From: Paenibacillus sp. JDR-2
Lineage (GTDB): Bacteria; Bacillota; Bacilli; Paenibacillales; Paenibacillaceae
Reading direction: 5' to 3'
NCBI RefSeq assembly: GCF_000023585.1
Contig: NC_012914.1
Span: 97,501 to 157,500 of the forward strand
DNA length: 60,000 nt
Shown here: positions 18,819-27,599 of the stretch, piece after piece
How the letters are laid out: each line of letters opens with the position of its first letter
How positions within the stretch are numbered: the stretch's first letter is position 1
Made by a program: the position numbers and the translations under genes
Notes under the pieces: generated by a model
What the model was told of the DNA's origin: nothing
Database searches by the model: none
Seen by the model: the letters and a program-made list of their open reading frames with translations, nothing else

Positions 18819-20693
18819 GTGTCTTTTAAAGCCAAGTTCTCCATCTACATATTTATGATTGTTCTGGCGATGTTTATCCTTATCGTTATTTTGGACCAAT
18901 ATGCCGCGCTTCGCAATATGAATCAGGATATGGAGGAAGTGATGGAGCAGGCTTCCGCCAAGCTTTCGGAATCTTTTGACCAGCATCCGGGCTGGAGCTC
19001 CGCCGTAGCCTCTTTAAGAGATGACCCGGAGTTTGAACCCAATGAAATGCAGGTCTTATTAAAAAAGCTTTACCCCGAACTGGAGGAAGTAACCGTGTTC
19101 CGTCCGGATTCTACAGGAATTATGTCTGAGGATAAGGTGTTGCTTGGAACTTATACCTTCCGGGACGAAGCCAAGGACATGGCTTATGCCGCGCAGGCTG
19201 CCGAGAAGGGCTTCCAGGTCCGCGAGGTGAATTTGAACGGCAAGGAATACATCAAGAGTTATTACAGCGACGCCAGCCTTGCACCCTACGTGATTGGCAT
19301 GGTGTACGATTGCGAGGAATATAACCAGATTATGAGCATGAAACGGATGGATGCGATTGCGTATGCCGGCATCATCCTGCTGTTTGTGCTTATTAGTAGT
19401 TATCTGCTTGCCGGATTTATGCTGAGGCCGCTAAACGCGATTTTGTGGAAGGTAAACGAAGTATCGCTTGGACGCTTCCAGACGGCCATTAAAGTTAGAG
19501 GCAAGGATGAGTTCGGGCTGTTGGCGCTGAAGATTAACGCGATGTCCCAGAACCTTAGCATTTATATGGAGAAGCTCCGCCAGGCGTTTGAGGACAACCG
19601 GCAGATGAAGGAATATTTGCAGTCGTTTATCGACCATACCAGCGATGCAATCCATGTCGTCGATTTGCAAGGAAAGTTTATTCAAGTGAACACAGCATTC
19701 GAGCAATTGTTTGGTTATACCTCGGAAGAGGTATTTGGCGCGGAAATCGAGCTGGTGCCGGACACGCATAGGGGAGAAATGCGCCTGATTATCAATTCTC
19801 TGCAAGAGGGAAAGGTGCTGCCTGCCCAGGAGACAATACGCTTGACCAAAAGCGGCGAGATCATTCCCGTCAGCGTCACCATATCGCCTATTAGGGACAC
19901 GGAGGGCGTCATTCAGGCTTTCGCCAGCATCACCCGTGATATGAGAAGCCGTAACCGGATGGAAGAGCTGCTGCGCCGTTCTGAGAAGCTTACGACGGTT
20001 GGACAGCTGGCAGCCGGGGTTGCGCATGAGATCCGCAATCCGTTAACTACCCTGCGGGGCTTCCTGCAGCTTCAACAACATACGGGCAAAATGAACCTGG
20101 AGCATACCGGACTGATGCTCTCGGAGCTTGACCGGATCAATTTAATTGTCGGAGAATTTCTGATTCTGGCAAAGCCTCAGGCGACAAGATTCGCGACAAA
20201 AGACGTCCGTGACGTCTTCCGCAGCGTTCTATCGCTGATCGATAGCGAAGGGCATCTGCATAACGTGGCCTTTTCGACCTCTTTTACCGAATCGGCATGC
20301 CTTGTATCCTGTGAAGAGAATCAGCTGAAGCAGGTTTTCATTAATCTGCTCAAGAACGGGATCGAAGCAATGCCTTCCGGGGGAAGAATACATACCCATA
20401 TCGCTTCGAAAAACGACCAGATTACGATTTCCATTACGGATGAAGGCATCGGAATACCGGAGGATATGATCCCGAAGATCGGCAACCCGTTCTTCACTGG
20501 CAAGGAAAGCGGCACGGGACTCGGCATGATGATCAGCCAACGTATTATTCACAGCCATCAGGGGCTGATGGAGATCAAGAGCCAGGTGAATGTCGGGACA
20601 ACGATTATCATCACGCTCCCCGCTTTGAAAGAAGGGAACACGAACGGTATACTAGGTGAAGGATTGGATAAACGAAGCGCAAATGTCGGCTGA
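18819..20693 (+). CDS. PAS-domain sensor histidine kinase, sporulation-kinase type
   Basis: 624-residue membrane kinase. Order: membrane helix (about 8-27), extracytoplasmic sensor (~30-178), second helix (~180-200), HAMP (~201-255), PAS (~265-375), HisKA with the H-box GVAHEIRNPLTTLRGFLQLQ (His403), then HATPase with N box (NLLKNGIEAM), DEGIGIPED and GTGLGM. The H-box and the following FLILAKPQ closely resemble the KinA/KinE phosphorelay kinases that phosphorylate Spo0F, so Spo0F (51.4 kb) is the expected partner. No response regulator gene is adjacent, as usual for orphan sporulation kinases. Start GTG 18819, ribosome binding site AAAGGATGTG. A cluster of DnaA boxes precedes it. Confidence 0.88.
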   Translation: MSFKAKFSIYIFMIVLAMFILIVILDQYAALRNMNQDMEEVMEQASAKLSESFDQHPGWSSAVASLRDDPEFEPNEMQVLLKKLYPELEEVTVFRPDSTGIMSEDKVLLGTYTFRDEAKDMAYAAQAAEKGFQVREVNLNGKEYIKSYYSDASLAPYVIGMVYDCEEYNQIMSMKRMDAIAYAGIILLFVLISSYLLAGFMLRPLNAILWKVNEVSLGRFQTAIKVRGKDEFGLLALKINAMSQNLSIYMEKLRQAFEDNRQMKEYLQSFIDHTSDAIHVVDLQGKFIQVNTAFEQLFGYTSEEVFGAEIELVPDTHRGEMRLIINSLQEGKVLPAQETIRLTKSGEIIPVSVTISPIRDTEGVIQAFASITRDMRSRNRMEELLRRSEKLTTVGQLAAGVAHEIRNPLTTLRGFLQLQQHTGKMNLEHTGLMLSELDRINLIVGEFLILAKPQATRFATKDVRDVFRSVLSLIDSEGHLHNVAFSTSFTESACLVSCEENQLKQVFINLLKNGIEAMPSGGRIHTHIASKNDQITISITDEGIGIPEDMIPKIGNPFFTGKESGTGLGMMISQRIIHSHQGLMEIKSQVNVGTTIIITLPALKEGNTNGILGEGLDKRSANVG

Positions 20694-20710
20694 GGAGGAG
20701 TAATCCGTCA

Positions 20711-21457
20711 ATGGACAACATTGCAGGTACCAGTACTTACAGCTGCTTGATTGCGGGAGCTACGGGACTTGTCGGATCGGCGCTGCTAGAGCAGCTGCTG
20801 AACGATCCGGCCTGTCATTCCATTACGGTATTAGCCAGGCGGCCGATCGGCCGTATAGAGATGGAGCCGGAAGCGAGGTCTAAGCTGCATGTCATTATCG
20901 CGGATTTCGACCGGATGTGGGAAGCGCTAGATGACGTGGCGGTTGATCTCGTGTACTGTACGCTGGGGACTACGATAAAGACGGCGGGATCGCAGGAAGA
21001 GTTCCGCAAGGTGGATTATGACTATCCGCTTGCCTTGGCAGAGTGGGGACAGCATGCGGGAGCGCGTCATTTTCTGGTCATTACGGCGATGGGGGCATCG
21101 TCTTCCTCAGCTTTTTTCTATAATCGGGTAAAAGGCGAGCTTGAGGAGCAGCTGGCACTGATTCCGCTGGAATCGGTCCGGATCTTCAGGCCGTCCCTGC
21201 TGCTTGGCCCGCGTCAGTCGTTCCGTCTTGGAGAAACGATTGGCGCGGCCGTGTCGAAGGCAGTACAATGGGGTATGGTAGGCTCGCTTCGGCCATACCG
21301 TCCGATCGCAGGCGAAGCTGTCGCCAAAGCGATGCGGATAGCAGCGAAGCAAGCCATGACGGAGCAAGCATTGGAGAGGCAGGCGGAAGGTCAGCCAGCT
21401 ATCCATACCTATTCCTCCGATCGCATAGCGGAAATGGCAGCACAGACTACGGGGTGA
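20711..21457 (+). CDS. NAD(P)-binding Rossmann-fold oxidoreductase
   Basis: 248 residues, an atypical short-chain dehydrogenase/NmrA-like protein. The nucleotide-binding motif GATGLVGSALLEQLL is at about 13-27, and YNRVKGELEEQL (about 137-148) holds the Tyr-x3-Lys pair of the family. Resembles HTATIP2/YbjT-type oxidoreductases of unclear substrate. Begins 17 nt after the kinase stop behind GAGGAGGAG, so it is probably co-transcribed with it. Confidence 0.82.
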   Translation: MDNIAGTSTYSCLIAGATGLVGSALLEQLLNDPACHSITVLARRPIGRIEMEPEARSKLHVIIADFDRMWEALDDVAVDLVYCTLGTTIKTAGSQEEFRKVDYDYPLALAEWGQHAGARHFLVITAMGASSSSAFFYNRVKGELEEQLALIPLESVRIFRPSLLLGPRQSFRLGETIGAAVSKAVQWGMVGSLRPYRPIAGEAVAKAMRIAAKQAMTEQALERQAEGQPAIHTYSSDRIAEMAAQTTG

Positions 21458-21463
21458 ACTTTT

Positions 21464-22165
21464 GTGCGTATTAACAAGTTTATAAGTGAGACAGGATATT
21501 GCTCGCGGCGTGAGGCGGATAAGCTGGTCGATAGCGGACGCGTCACGATAAACGGAGCGAAGGCTGAACTCGGCAGCCAAGCGGAGCTTGGCGATGATGT
21601 ACGAATAGACGGAAAACGGATCGGCGAGCAGAAGCATCATGTTTATATTGCGCTGAACAAGCCGGTAGGCATTACGAGTACGACCGAGCTGCATATCCGC
21701 GGTAATATTGTCGATTTTGTCGGCCATAAAGAGCGGATCTTTCCGATCGGCCGGTTGGACAAGGATTCCGAAGGGCTGATTCTGCTCACCAATGACGGTG
21801 ACGTGGTTAATCCGATTCTCCGCTCGGAAGGCAAGCATGAGAAGGAGTATATCGTTACGGTTGACCGTCCGGTTACGGCGGAGTTTGTCAAAGGAATGTC
21901 GAGCGGGGTTCGTATCCTGGGCAGCATGACGCTGCCATGCCAGGTGACCAGAGTAGCGGAGCGTGTCTTCCGGATTGTTCTCACCGAAGGGAAGAACCGG
22001 CAGATCCGCCGGATGTGCGAGGCATTTGGTTATCATGTGCGGAAGCTGCAGCGTATCCGCATTATGAATATCCACCTCGGGCAGTTGCCAACGGGCAAAT
22101 GGCGGGACTTGACGGAAACGGAAAAAGCGGAGCTGTTCGGTTCGCTGGATTACCGCCCGTCGTAG
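21464..22165 (+). CDS. rluF: 23S rRNA pseudouridine synthase, RluF/RsuA family
   Basis: 233 residues. An N-terminal S4 RNA-binding domain (MRINKFISETGYCSRREADKL) is followed by the pseudouridine synthase core with the catalytic motif GRLDKDSEGLILLTNDG (about 97-113, Asp100). KEYIV and GKNRQIRRM are also family hallmarks. Closest in appearance to RluF, which modifies U2604 (and U2605) of 23S rRNA; RsuA-type 16S specificity cannot be excluded. GTG start 21464, 6 nt after the previous stop. Confidence 0.85.
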   Translation: MRINKFISETGYCSRREADKLVDSGRVTINGAKAELGSQAELGDDVRIDGKRIGEQKHHVYIALNKPVGITSTTELHIRGNIVDFVGHKERIFPIGRLDKDSEGLILLTNDGDVVNPILRSEGKHEKEYIVTVDRPVTAEFVKGMSSGVRILGSMTLPCQVTRVAERVFRIVLTEGKNRQIRRMCEAFGYHVRKLQRIRIMNIHLGQLPTGKWRDLTETEKAELFGSLDYRPS

Positions 22166-22186
22166 GCATAGATCAGATCTATTAAA

Positions 22187-22233
22187 GAAGGGCTATCTCG
22201 CCGTCATGTCATGACGAATGAGATAGCCCTTTT
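22187..22233 (+). terminator. Terminator after the pseudouridine synthase gene
   Basis: AAGGGCTATCTC and GAGATAGCCCTT form a 12-bp stem followed by TTTATC; inside it CGTCATG and CATGACG make a further hairpin. It separates this operon from the convergent motAB. Confidence 0.85.
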
Positions 22234-22291
22234 ATCTTCTGAGAAACGTAGCTGCTCGTCTCGGGGAACTTGCGGCCGTTTGGTTCAGACA

Positions 22292-23110
22292 TTACTGCTT
22301 TGGCGTTGCAGGAATTTGCTGAGTGTTGCCCGAATCGACATACTTGCGAATAATCGATACTTCTACGCGGCGGTTCTTCGCCCGCCCTGCGGTTGTGTCA
22401 TTCGAAGCAACCGGCCGGTACTCGCCGTAGCCGATGGCGCTGAACCGTTCCGGCTTCAGCTTGCTATTCTGCAAAAGCACGTCCATAAACCGGATCGCCC
22501 TCGAGGAGCTCAGATCCCAGTTGGATTTGAAGTTCTGCGTTCGAATCGGCTGATCATCGGTATGGCCGGATACGACAATCTCGTAGCCGGTATAAGGCTC
22601 CAGCATCTTGGAGATGTTGGCTGCCAGCTCCTTCGATTCTGTCTTGAGGGCATCGCTGCCGGAAGCAAATAACGCATTGTCGCTAATCGTAATCATCAGC
22701 TGGGACTGATTAAGCTTCGTTTCCAGCTCGGAGGACAAGCCATTCTTCTTTATATACTGGTCAAGCTGCTTCTTCAGCTTTTCCAAATCTTCCTGCTCTT
22801 TCTTAATCAGCTCTTGAAGATTGGACTCCGTATCCTCATGCCGGTCCTTGCTCGTCTTCTTCCCGTCATCGATTTGCTGCTGGGGCTGCTCGCCCGACTT
22901 GATAACCGACGGATTGTCCATGATACCGGCCCCGGAATTGAATGCGGCGCTGAACGCCTCGCTCATCCGTTCGAACTTTCTGGCATCCGTGGAGCTCGCC
23001 GCATACAATACGATAAAGAGCGCGAGAAGCAGCGTCAGCAGATCGGCATAAGGGATAAGCCATGATTCGTCGATATGTTCATCGTGATCGTCGTGCTTAC
23101 GCTTTTTCAC
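22292..23110 (-). CDS. motB: Flagellar motor stator protein MotB
   Basis: 272 residues. One N-terminal membrane helix (about 17-40) carries the proton-binding Asp23 in PYADLLTLLLAL. A flexible charged linker (about 70-110) leads to a C-terminal OmpA-like peptidoglycan-binding domain with SGHTDDQPI. It anchors the stator to the cell wall. The Asp with following LLTLLLALF resembles proton-type MotB. It overlaps motA by 14 bp, indicating coupled translation. Confidence 0.94.
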   Translation of the reverse strand: MKKRKHDDHDEHIDESWLIPYADLLTLLLALFIVLYAASSTDARKFERMSEAFSAAFNSGAGIMDNPSVIKSGEQPQQQIDDGKKTSKDRHEDTESNLQELIKKEQEDLEKLKKQLDQYIKKNGLSSELETKLNQSQLMITISDNALFASGSDALKTESKELAANISKMLEPYTGYEIVVSGHTDDQPIRTQNFKSNWDLSSSRAIRFMDVLLQNSKLKPERFSAIGYGEYRPVASNDTTAGRAKNRRVEVSIIRKYVDSGNTQQIPATPKQ

Positions 23111-23894
23111 CGGCGCCAGCCTCCTTCTCCCTCATAGCCACCCGTTCCGTTGGGGTGAGGAATACAGACAGCTTCTGGTTAATCGCGATCGTAGATACGC
23201 CGGATTGAATCGATAACAGGCCTTCTACCATCATCAGGCGAAGCTGTACTTCTTTCTTGGACAAACGCTTCAATTTATTCGCAAGCGGATGCCATAGCAC
23301 GTAACCGGTAAAGATACCGAGCAGCGTTGCGATAAAGGCGCCGGCAATGGAGTGGGCAAGGGTCTCCATATCGTCCATATGGCCAAGCGCGCCAATCAGA
23401 CCAACTACGGCACCGAGTACGCCAAGCGTTGGCGCGTAAGTACCGGCCTGCGTAAAGATCAAGGCACCGGCTTTATGGCGGTCCTCCGTTGCGGAAATAT
23501 CTTCGAGCAGGACATCGCGAACAAAATCCTGGTCATTCCCGTCAATAATCATGCGCATGCCGTTGCGGAGGAAAGTATCTTCAATATCCTCTACCTTGGC
23601 TTCCAGGGCAAGAAGACCTTCGCGGCGGGTAATCGAAGCCCATTCCATAAAGCTCTCGATCAGCTGTTCGCGCGGCATCAGCGGTTGTTCTTTAAATGCG
23701 ATCTTGAACAGCTTGCCGACCTTGGAAAGCTCCGACATCGGGAAGGCGATCATAACCGAAGCAATGGTCCCGAGGACGATAATCATATAAGCGGCGGGAT
23801 TTAACAGATTGCTAAGAGCGGCACCCTTCAGCGTCATACCGACCAGTACCGCTACGAGTCCTAATATAATACCGATAATTGTAGAATTTTTCAT
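23097..23894 (-). CDS. motA: Flagellar motor stator protein MotA
   Basis: 265 residues with four membrane helices (two near the N terminus, two around 150-205). The motif TQAGTYAPTLGVLGAVVGLIGAL contains the conserved Pro important for torque generation. Start placed at the second of two adjacent ATGs (23894), behind GGACGGGGTG; the frame continues upstream to a TTG at 23924 without a ribosome binding site. With MotB it forms the proton-driven stator. No other flagellar genes are nearby, as in Bacillus. Confidence 0.94.
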   Translation of the reverse strand: MKNSTIIGIILGLVAVLVGMTLKGAALSNLLNPAAYMIIVLGTIASVMIAFPMSELSKVGKLFKIAFKEQPLMPREQLIESFMEWASITRREGLLALEAKVEDIEDTFLRNGMRMIIDGNDQDFVRDVLLEDISATEDRHKAGALIFTQAGTYAPTLGVLGAVVGLIGALGHMDDMETLAHSIAGAFIATLLGIFTGYVLWHPLANKLKRLSKKEVQLRLMMVEGLLSIQSGVSTIAINQKLSVFLTPTERVAMREKEAGAGEKA

Positions 23895-23916
23895 CATGCA
23901 CCCCGTCCAGTACGTT

Positions 23917-23946
23917 TTCGACAAATCTCTAGTTCTTATATCGACA
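23917..23946 (-). promoter_or_regulatory. Spo0A-box-like sites upstream of motAB
   Basis: On the minus strand TTTGTCGAAAA is a near-perfect 0A-box (core at 23923-23917), only ~23 bp before the motA start; a second, one-mismatch core (TGTCGAT, 23946-23940) lies 17 bp further upstream. Spacing and position suit repression of motility during sporulation. Confidence 0.45.
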
Positions 23947-24062
23947 AGTTATCGTACGGAAATTAGACTTTCAGAAATGATTTAAGAGAGAAGCGTTAAT
24001 TTTCGTGAAAATGCGGTAAAATGAGTATAGAAGATAATTATGGTAAAGGTGGTTGACCTATA

Positions 24063-24356
24063 GTGGGAGTTAGACATGCAAGAGAGTATGCAGATATATT
24101 GAAAGAACTGACGGAAGCGGTAAGCGAGGTAGAAGGCAGCTACACGTTTTTTGAGATGGAAGAGGAAGAGTGGGCGGCGCTTGGGTCGGACGACCGGCAT
24201 GAAGTTATGGAGGCGCTTGCCGACGATGTGTTCTTCGGTCTTGGCGAGCAGCCGGTAATCGAGGTTGGCAAAGGAGCGATTACGTATCATCCGAAGCATC
24301 ATGTCATTGAAGTGTCGCATGGAGATAACGTGACCCGTATGATTCGGTTGACATAA
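24063..24356 (+). CDS. Hypothetical protein, 97 residues
   Basis: Not recognised. A small acidic cytosolic protein with a Glu-rich centre (FFEMEEEEWAAL) and a short beta-rich end (VIEVGKGAITYHPKHHVIEV). No catalytic motif is visible. GTG start with AAAGGTGG about 12 nt upstream. The EAL-domain gene follows after 18 nt with its own ribosome binding site, so the two are probably one transcript. Confidence 0.65.
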   Translation: MGVRHAREYADILKELTEAVSEVEGSYTFFEMEEEEWAALGSDDRHEVMEALADDVFFGLGEQPVIEVGKGAITYHPKHHVIEVSHGDNVTRMIRLT

Positions 24357-24374
24357 AGGCAACAAAGGGAGAGC

Positions 24375-25619
24375 GTGAGCGTGACGAACGATTGCTTATC
24401 AAATACGACGTTACCGCAGACGCTGCAGCTGGATGGCGAGCAGCTGTCTGCCTTCTATCAGCCGATTATCGCGCTTGATACGAGAAAAGTGGTTGGCTAT
24501 GAGGTGCTTGGAAGAGCCTGCAAGGGCGATACCGTCCGCAGTCTGGGGCCGTTTTTCTGCGACGCCGGCGTACCGGTCGAAGATCATATCGCGGTTGACC
24601 GGATTTTGCGCGAACAGGCATTTCAGAAAATAGGCGCAACCCCGCAGCCTCCGATGCTGTTTATTAATTTAAAGCCGAACTGGATGCACCGGGGCGTGCA
24701 GTCGGGGGAGCTGTATACCTTATCTCTGCTGGACAAATATCAGATTGATCCCCGCAGAGTAGTGATAGAGATTACGGAAGAAAGCTTTAATGGCGAGTTT
24801 GAGGAGCTGCGGGAAATTATCGATTTGTACCGCTCCAAGGGCTGTCTGATTGCAATTGACGATGTTGGCAGCGGCTTTAGCGGTATGGACCGAATTGCTT
24901 TGATTCAGCCGAACATTCTGAAAATCGACATTCACGTGCTGAAACGGAGTGCGAGTCATGGCGGCTATCTTGGCACGCTCCGTTCCCTCTCCGCGCTGGC
25001 TGACCAGCTTGGGGCTTCGCTGCTTGCCGAGGGCGTGGAGACCAAGCTGGATTTAGCGAGAGCGATCCAGGCTGGGGTCCGGTACGTACAGGGCTTTCTA
25101 TTCGCGAAGGCCGAGCCGGATTTCGGCGAATCGTCCCGTTTTTCTGTCCTTTTGGAAGAAGAACTGGAGGATCACCGGCAGCTGCAGCTCTATTCGGAAA
25201 ACTACTGGCGCTATTTGTCGGACAGGCTGTCCGGCAAGATCGATCGGATTGGTCATCTGGAGGAGCTGGAGGAAGAGGATAATGAATGGATCGTCCGGCT
25301 GCTGCAGGAATTGGAGAACAACAGCATCCGCGTCTATCTTTGCCGTGAAGACGGTATTCAGATCTCTTCCAACTATTCGAGAAGAGAAGACGGCAGCTGG
25401 CGGCGGGAGGACGAATACTGCGGGGCTAACTGGAGCTGGCGACCGTATTTTGTTCCGAATGTGGTTCAATTAAACGAGAACCGCCGCTCCATGGTTTCCC
25501 GCGCCTATACCGACCTGGATTCCAGAGCGTGGATCCGGACGGTATCGGTCCTGGTGAAACCCGGCGTTATTCTGTTCGTTGATATGAAGGATCCCGAGCC
25601 TGATTACTACCGGTTATAG
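24375..25619 (+). CDS. ykuI: EAL-domain c-di-GMP phosphodiesterase-like protein, YkuI family
   Basis: 414 residues. The EAL domain (about 20-250) starts with GYEVLGR, and SLGPFFCDAGVP is characteristic of YkuI. Metal and catalytic positions look intact: INLKPNW, ITEES, AIDDVGSGFS, LKIDIHV, AEGVET and QGFLFAKA. A C-terminal PAS-like YkuI_C domain (about 290-414) contains EYCGANWSWRPYF. B. subtilis YkuI, as remembered, has a degenerate loop (VDNIGKE) and binds c-di-GMP with little or no turnover; here the canonical DDVGSG loop suggests an active enzyme. GTG start; a second GTG lies two codons later. Confidence 0.85.
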   Translation: MSVTNDCLSNTTLPQTLQLDGEQLSAFYQPIIALDTRKVVGYEVLGRACKGDTVRSLGPFFCDAGVPVEDHIAVDRILREQAFQKIGATPQPPMLFINLKPNWMHRGVQSGELYTLSLLDKYQIDPRRVVIEITEESFNGEFEELREIIDLYRSKGCLIAIDDVGSGFSGMDRIALIQPNILKIDIHVLKRSASHGGYLGTLRSLSALADQLGASLLAEGVETKLDLARAIQAGVRYVQGFLFAKAEPDFGESSRFSVLLEEELEDHRQLQLYSENYWRYLSDRLSGKIDRIGHLEELEEEDNEWIVRLLQELENNSIRVYLCREDGIQISSNYSRREDGSWRREDEYCGANWSWRPYFVPNVVQLNENRRSMVSRAYTDLDSRAWIRTVSVLVKPGVILFVDMKDPEPDYYRL

Positions 25620-25624
25620 GGATA

Positions 25625-26143
25625 TTAAAGAGTAGACTGGTACACCATACAATGGAACTCCGCCGACCCTTGTTGCGTTGGCCGTACATAGGTATCTTCA
25701 ATGGCAAAGCCGGCACGTTCATAAGCGCGAATGGCACGCGTATTCCACGTCAGCACCTCCAGATCGATGCTGTTCTGAGGTGCCCGGCGAAGGGCTTCAC
25801 GAACCAACAGCCGTAGAAAGTCGGGGCCGATACCTTTGCCGCATAAAGCGGGATGAAGGCCGAGACCGAGGCGGATAACGCCAACAATGGGGAAGAATTG
25901 GGCAAAACCGATCAGTTCCTGATTGCGATTCACGACAGCCGCATATTGCATGCGTCGCAGGACGGGGTCGCCAAATTCGATCTCGTCCTTTTGCATCGTA
26001 TCCCACGACGGCCAATGGTAAAGATCGTAGGGGAATTCATATTGCCATCCGCAGATTTGCCGGGCATGATCAATTTCCAGCGGCTGGATAGTCATGTCCT
26101 CCAGAGATGGTTTATAATGTACCTCATCAGTAAAATTAGTCAT
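25625..26143 (-). CDS. GNAT family N-acetyltransferase (RimJ/RimL-like)
   Basis: 172 residues with the GNAT core: the beta-4 strand and pyrophosphate loop LGLHPALCGKGIGPDFLRLL (about 95-114) and the C-terminal NTRAIRAYERAGF (about 131-143) typical of RimJ/RimL-like enzymes. Substrate unknown. Start ATG 26143 behind GAGGG; an internal ATG at 26095 has GGAGG only two bases before it, too close. Convergent with ykuI. Confidence 0.85.
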   Translation of the reverse strand: MTNFTDEVHYKPSLEDMTIQPLEIDHARQICGWQYEFPYDLYHWPSWDTMQKDEIEFGDPVLRRMQYAAVVNRNQELIGFAQFFPIVGVIRLGLGLHPALCGKGIGPDFLRLLVREALRRAPQNSIDLEVLTWNTRAIRAYERAGFAIEDTYVRPTQQGSAEFHCMVYQSTL

Positions 26144-26249
26144 GGATCTACCCTCATTAATAAGAATCTATAAGTTTCTTTCCATTATAACATTTCGGTA
26201 ATCGACTTCATGAGGATTTGGCGAAGGACAACGAAGGAGAACTTTTACG

Positions 26250-27485
26250 ATGCGGAAATTAATAGCGCTTGGCTGTTTGTCTTATCTCGTAATTGGATTA
26301 GCTCATGTTGTGGGCGGATCGGTAATGGAGCAGATGCTCGATAAATACGGTTTGTCGTATGACGACGGCGGGCAGTGGATGATGAATCAGTTCTTCGGTT
26401 TCTTGGTGGGCGTATTGCTGTCCCCATTTATTACGTCCAAGCTGGGCAAAAGAGGGGGAGTGCTTCTCTCGCTTGGTCTCCTGACGCTTGGGGAAGCGGC
26501 TTACAGCCTTACTCCCCACTCCTGGGGGCTGATGCTGTTTATCGCCTTGTTTGCCGGCTTTGGCTTTGGAATGACGGAATCCGTCATTGGAGCCATGGTT
26601 ATTGATCTGGCGGAAGAGAACGGCAAGGCTAACGCGATGACCAAGCTGGAGACGTTCTTTGGAATCGGCGCTTTCCTGATGCCAACGATGGCGAGCATAT
26701 TGATCCGATACGATGTATGGCAATTATCCTTCCCGATACTCTCGGCGCTTGCCGGCATTACCTTTATCTTATGGATGACGATATCGTTTGGGCCAATCGA
26801 TGACAAGATTGGTTTTCATGCCAGAGTTGGTTTTCATGCCAGAGGGAAGAAGGCGGCGGTGGAGCGGGAAGCTGGCGATCCGCGTCCAAAAGGATGGTTC
26901 GGATATAAGAGAGCCGCGATTCCGTTCCTGCTGCTGTCGGCGTTATTTTTCGTCATTTATGTTGGCGTGGAAATGAGCTTCTCCAATTATCTGCCTTCCA
27001 TTATGATTGAACGCTCCGGTATGTCGGAGGCGAATGCTCCTTCCTCGCTTAGCTTGTTCTGGGGCACGATGATCCTTGGGCGTCTGTTCGCCGGACGGCT
27101 GGCGGATCGTGTCGGATACATCCGCTATCTGTTTGTTGCGATTGCCGGAGCTTGCGTCGTTATTCTTGCGATGGGGGCTGTCGGGCAGTTAAGCGGAATG
27201 ATGGTCCTAGTCGGACTAAGCGGATTGTTCTTCTCCGGCGTGTTCGGGATTGCTCTTGTATTCGCAAACGGACTTATTCCGGGGATGACGGAGCGGACAA
27301 CCAGTCTGCTTGTCGCTTGCGGAGGCGTAGGCGGGGCGATCTTCCCGAAATTAACGGGATGGATGATGGACAACTATGGCGCGGACCGAACGGTCTGGAT
27401 TCTTGGGGCTTTTCTTATTGCAATGTTTGTCGTATTGCTTGCGATGCTGGCGCTCGGCCGGAAGCAGCAGGCGGCAGCTGCCTGA
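26250..27485 (+). CDS. Major facilitator superfamily transporter
   Basis: 411 residues with 12 predicted membrane helices in two halves. Motifs of the first half (GGSVMEQML; the helix 2-3 loop with KLGKRGG) and of the second (LFAGRLADRVG) are standard MFS signatures; overall style is close to the fucose-permease/YfkF-like group. Cargo unknown. The central cytoplasmic loop contains a tandem duplication, IGFHAR-VGFHAR. ATG 26250 behind AAGGAGAAC. Confidence 0.85.
   Translation: MRKLIALGCLSYLVIGLAHVVGGSVMEQMLDKYGLSYDDGGQWMMNQFFGFLVGVLLSPFITSKLGKRGGVLLSLGLLTLGEAAYSLTPHSWGLMLFIALFAGFGFGMTESVIGAMVIDLAEENGKANAMTKLETFFGIGAFLMPTMASILIRYDVWQLSFPILSALAGITFILWMTISFGPIDDKIGFHARVGFHARGKKAAVEREAGDPRPKGWFGYKRAAIPFLLLSALFFVIYVGVEMSFSNYLPSIMIERSGMSEANAPSSLSLFWGTMILGRLFAGRLADRVGYIRYLFVAIAGACVVILAMGAVGQLSGMMVLVGLSGLFFSGVFGIALVFANGLIPGMTERTTSLLVACGGVGGAIFPKLTGWMMDNYGADRTVWILGAFLIAMFVVLLAMLALGRKQQAAAA
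26809..26844 (+). repeat. 18-bp tandem duplication inside the MFS gene
   Basis: TTGGTTTTCATGCCAGAG occurs twice without a gap (26809-26826, 26827-26844), adding six codons in frame to the central loop of the transporter. Confidence 0.9.
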
Positions 27486-27500
27486 ATAGAGTAGCAGGAA

Positions 27501-27556
27501 ACAATAAAGCCGCATGCGGTTTGTCCGGTAGGACAAGCTGCATGCGGCTTTATTGT
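27501..27556 (+). terminator. Bidirectional terminator, very long hairpin
   Basis: ACAATAAAGCCGCATGC pairs perfectly with GCATGCGGCTTTATTGT over 17 bp, and TTGTCC/GGACAA continues the stem to a four-base loop. It lies between the convergent MFS and NlpC/P60 genes and has T-rich flanks on both sides. Confidence 0.85.
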
Positions 27557-27599
27557 AGGAATCCTGTCAATCCGCCTCGGTTGAAGCGGCTGCTTGATT

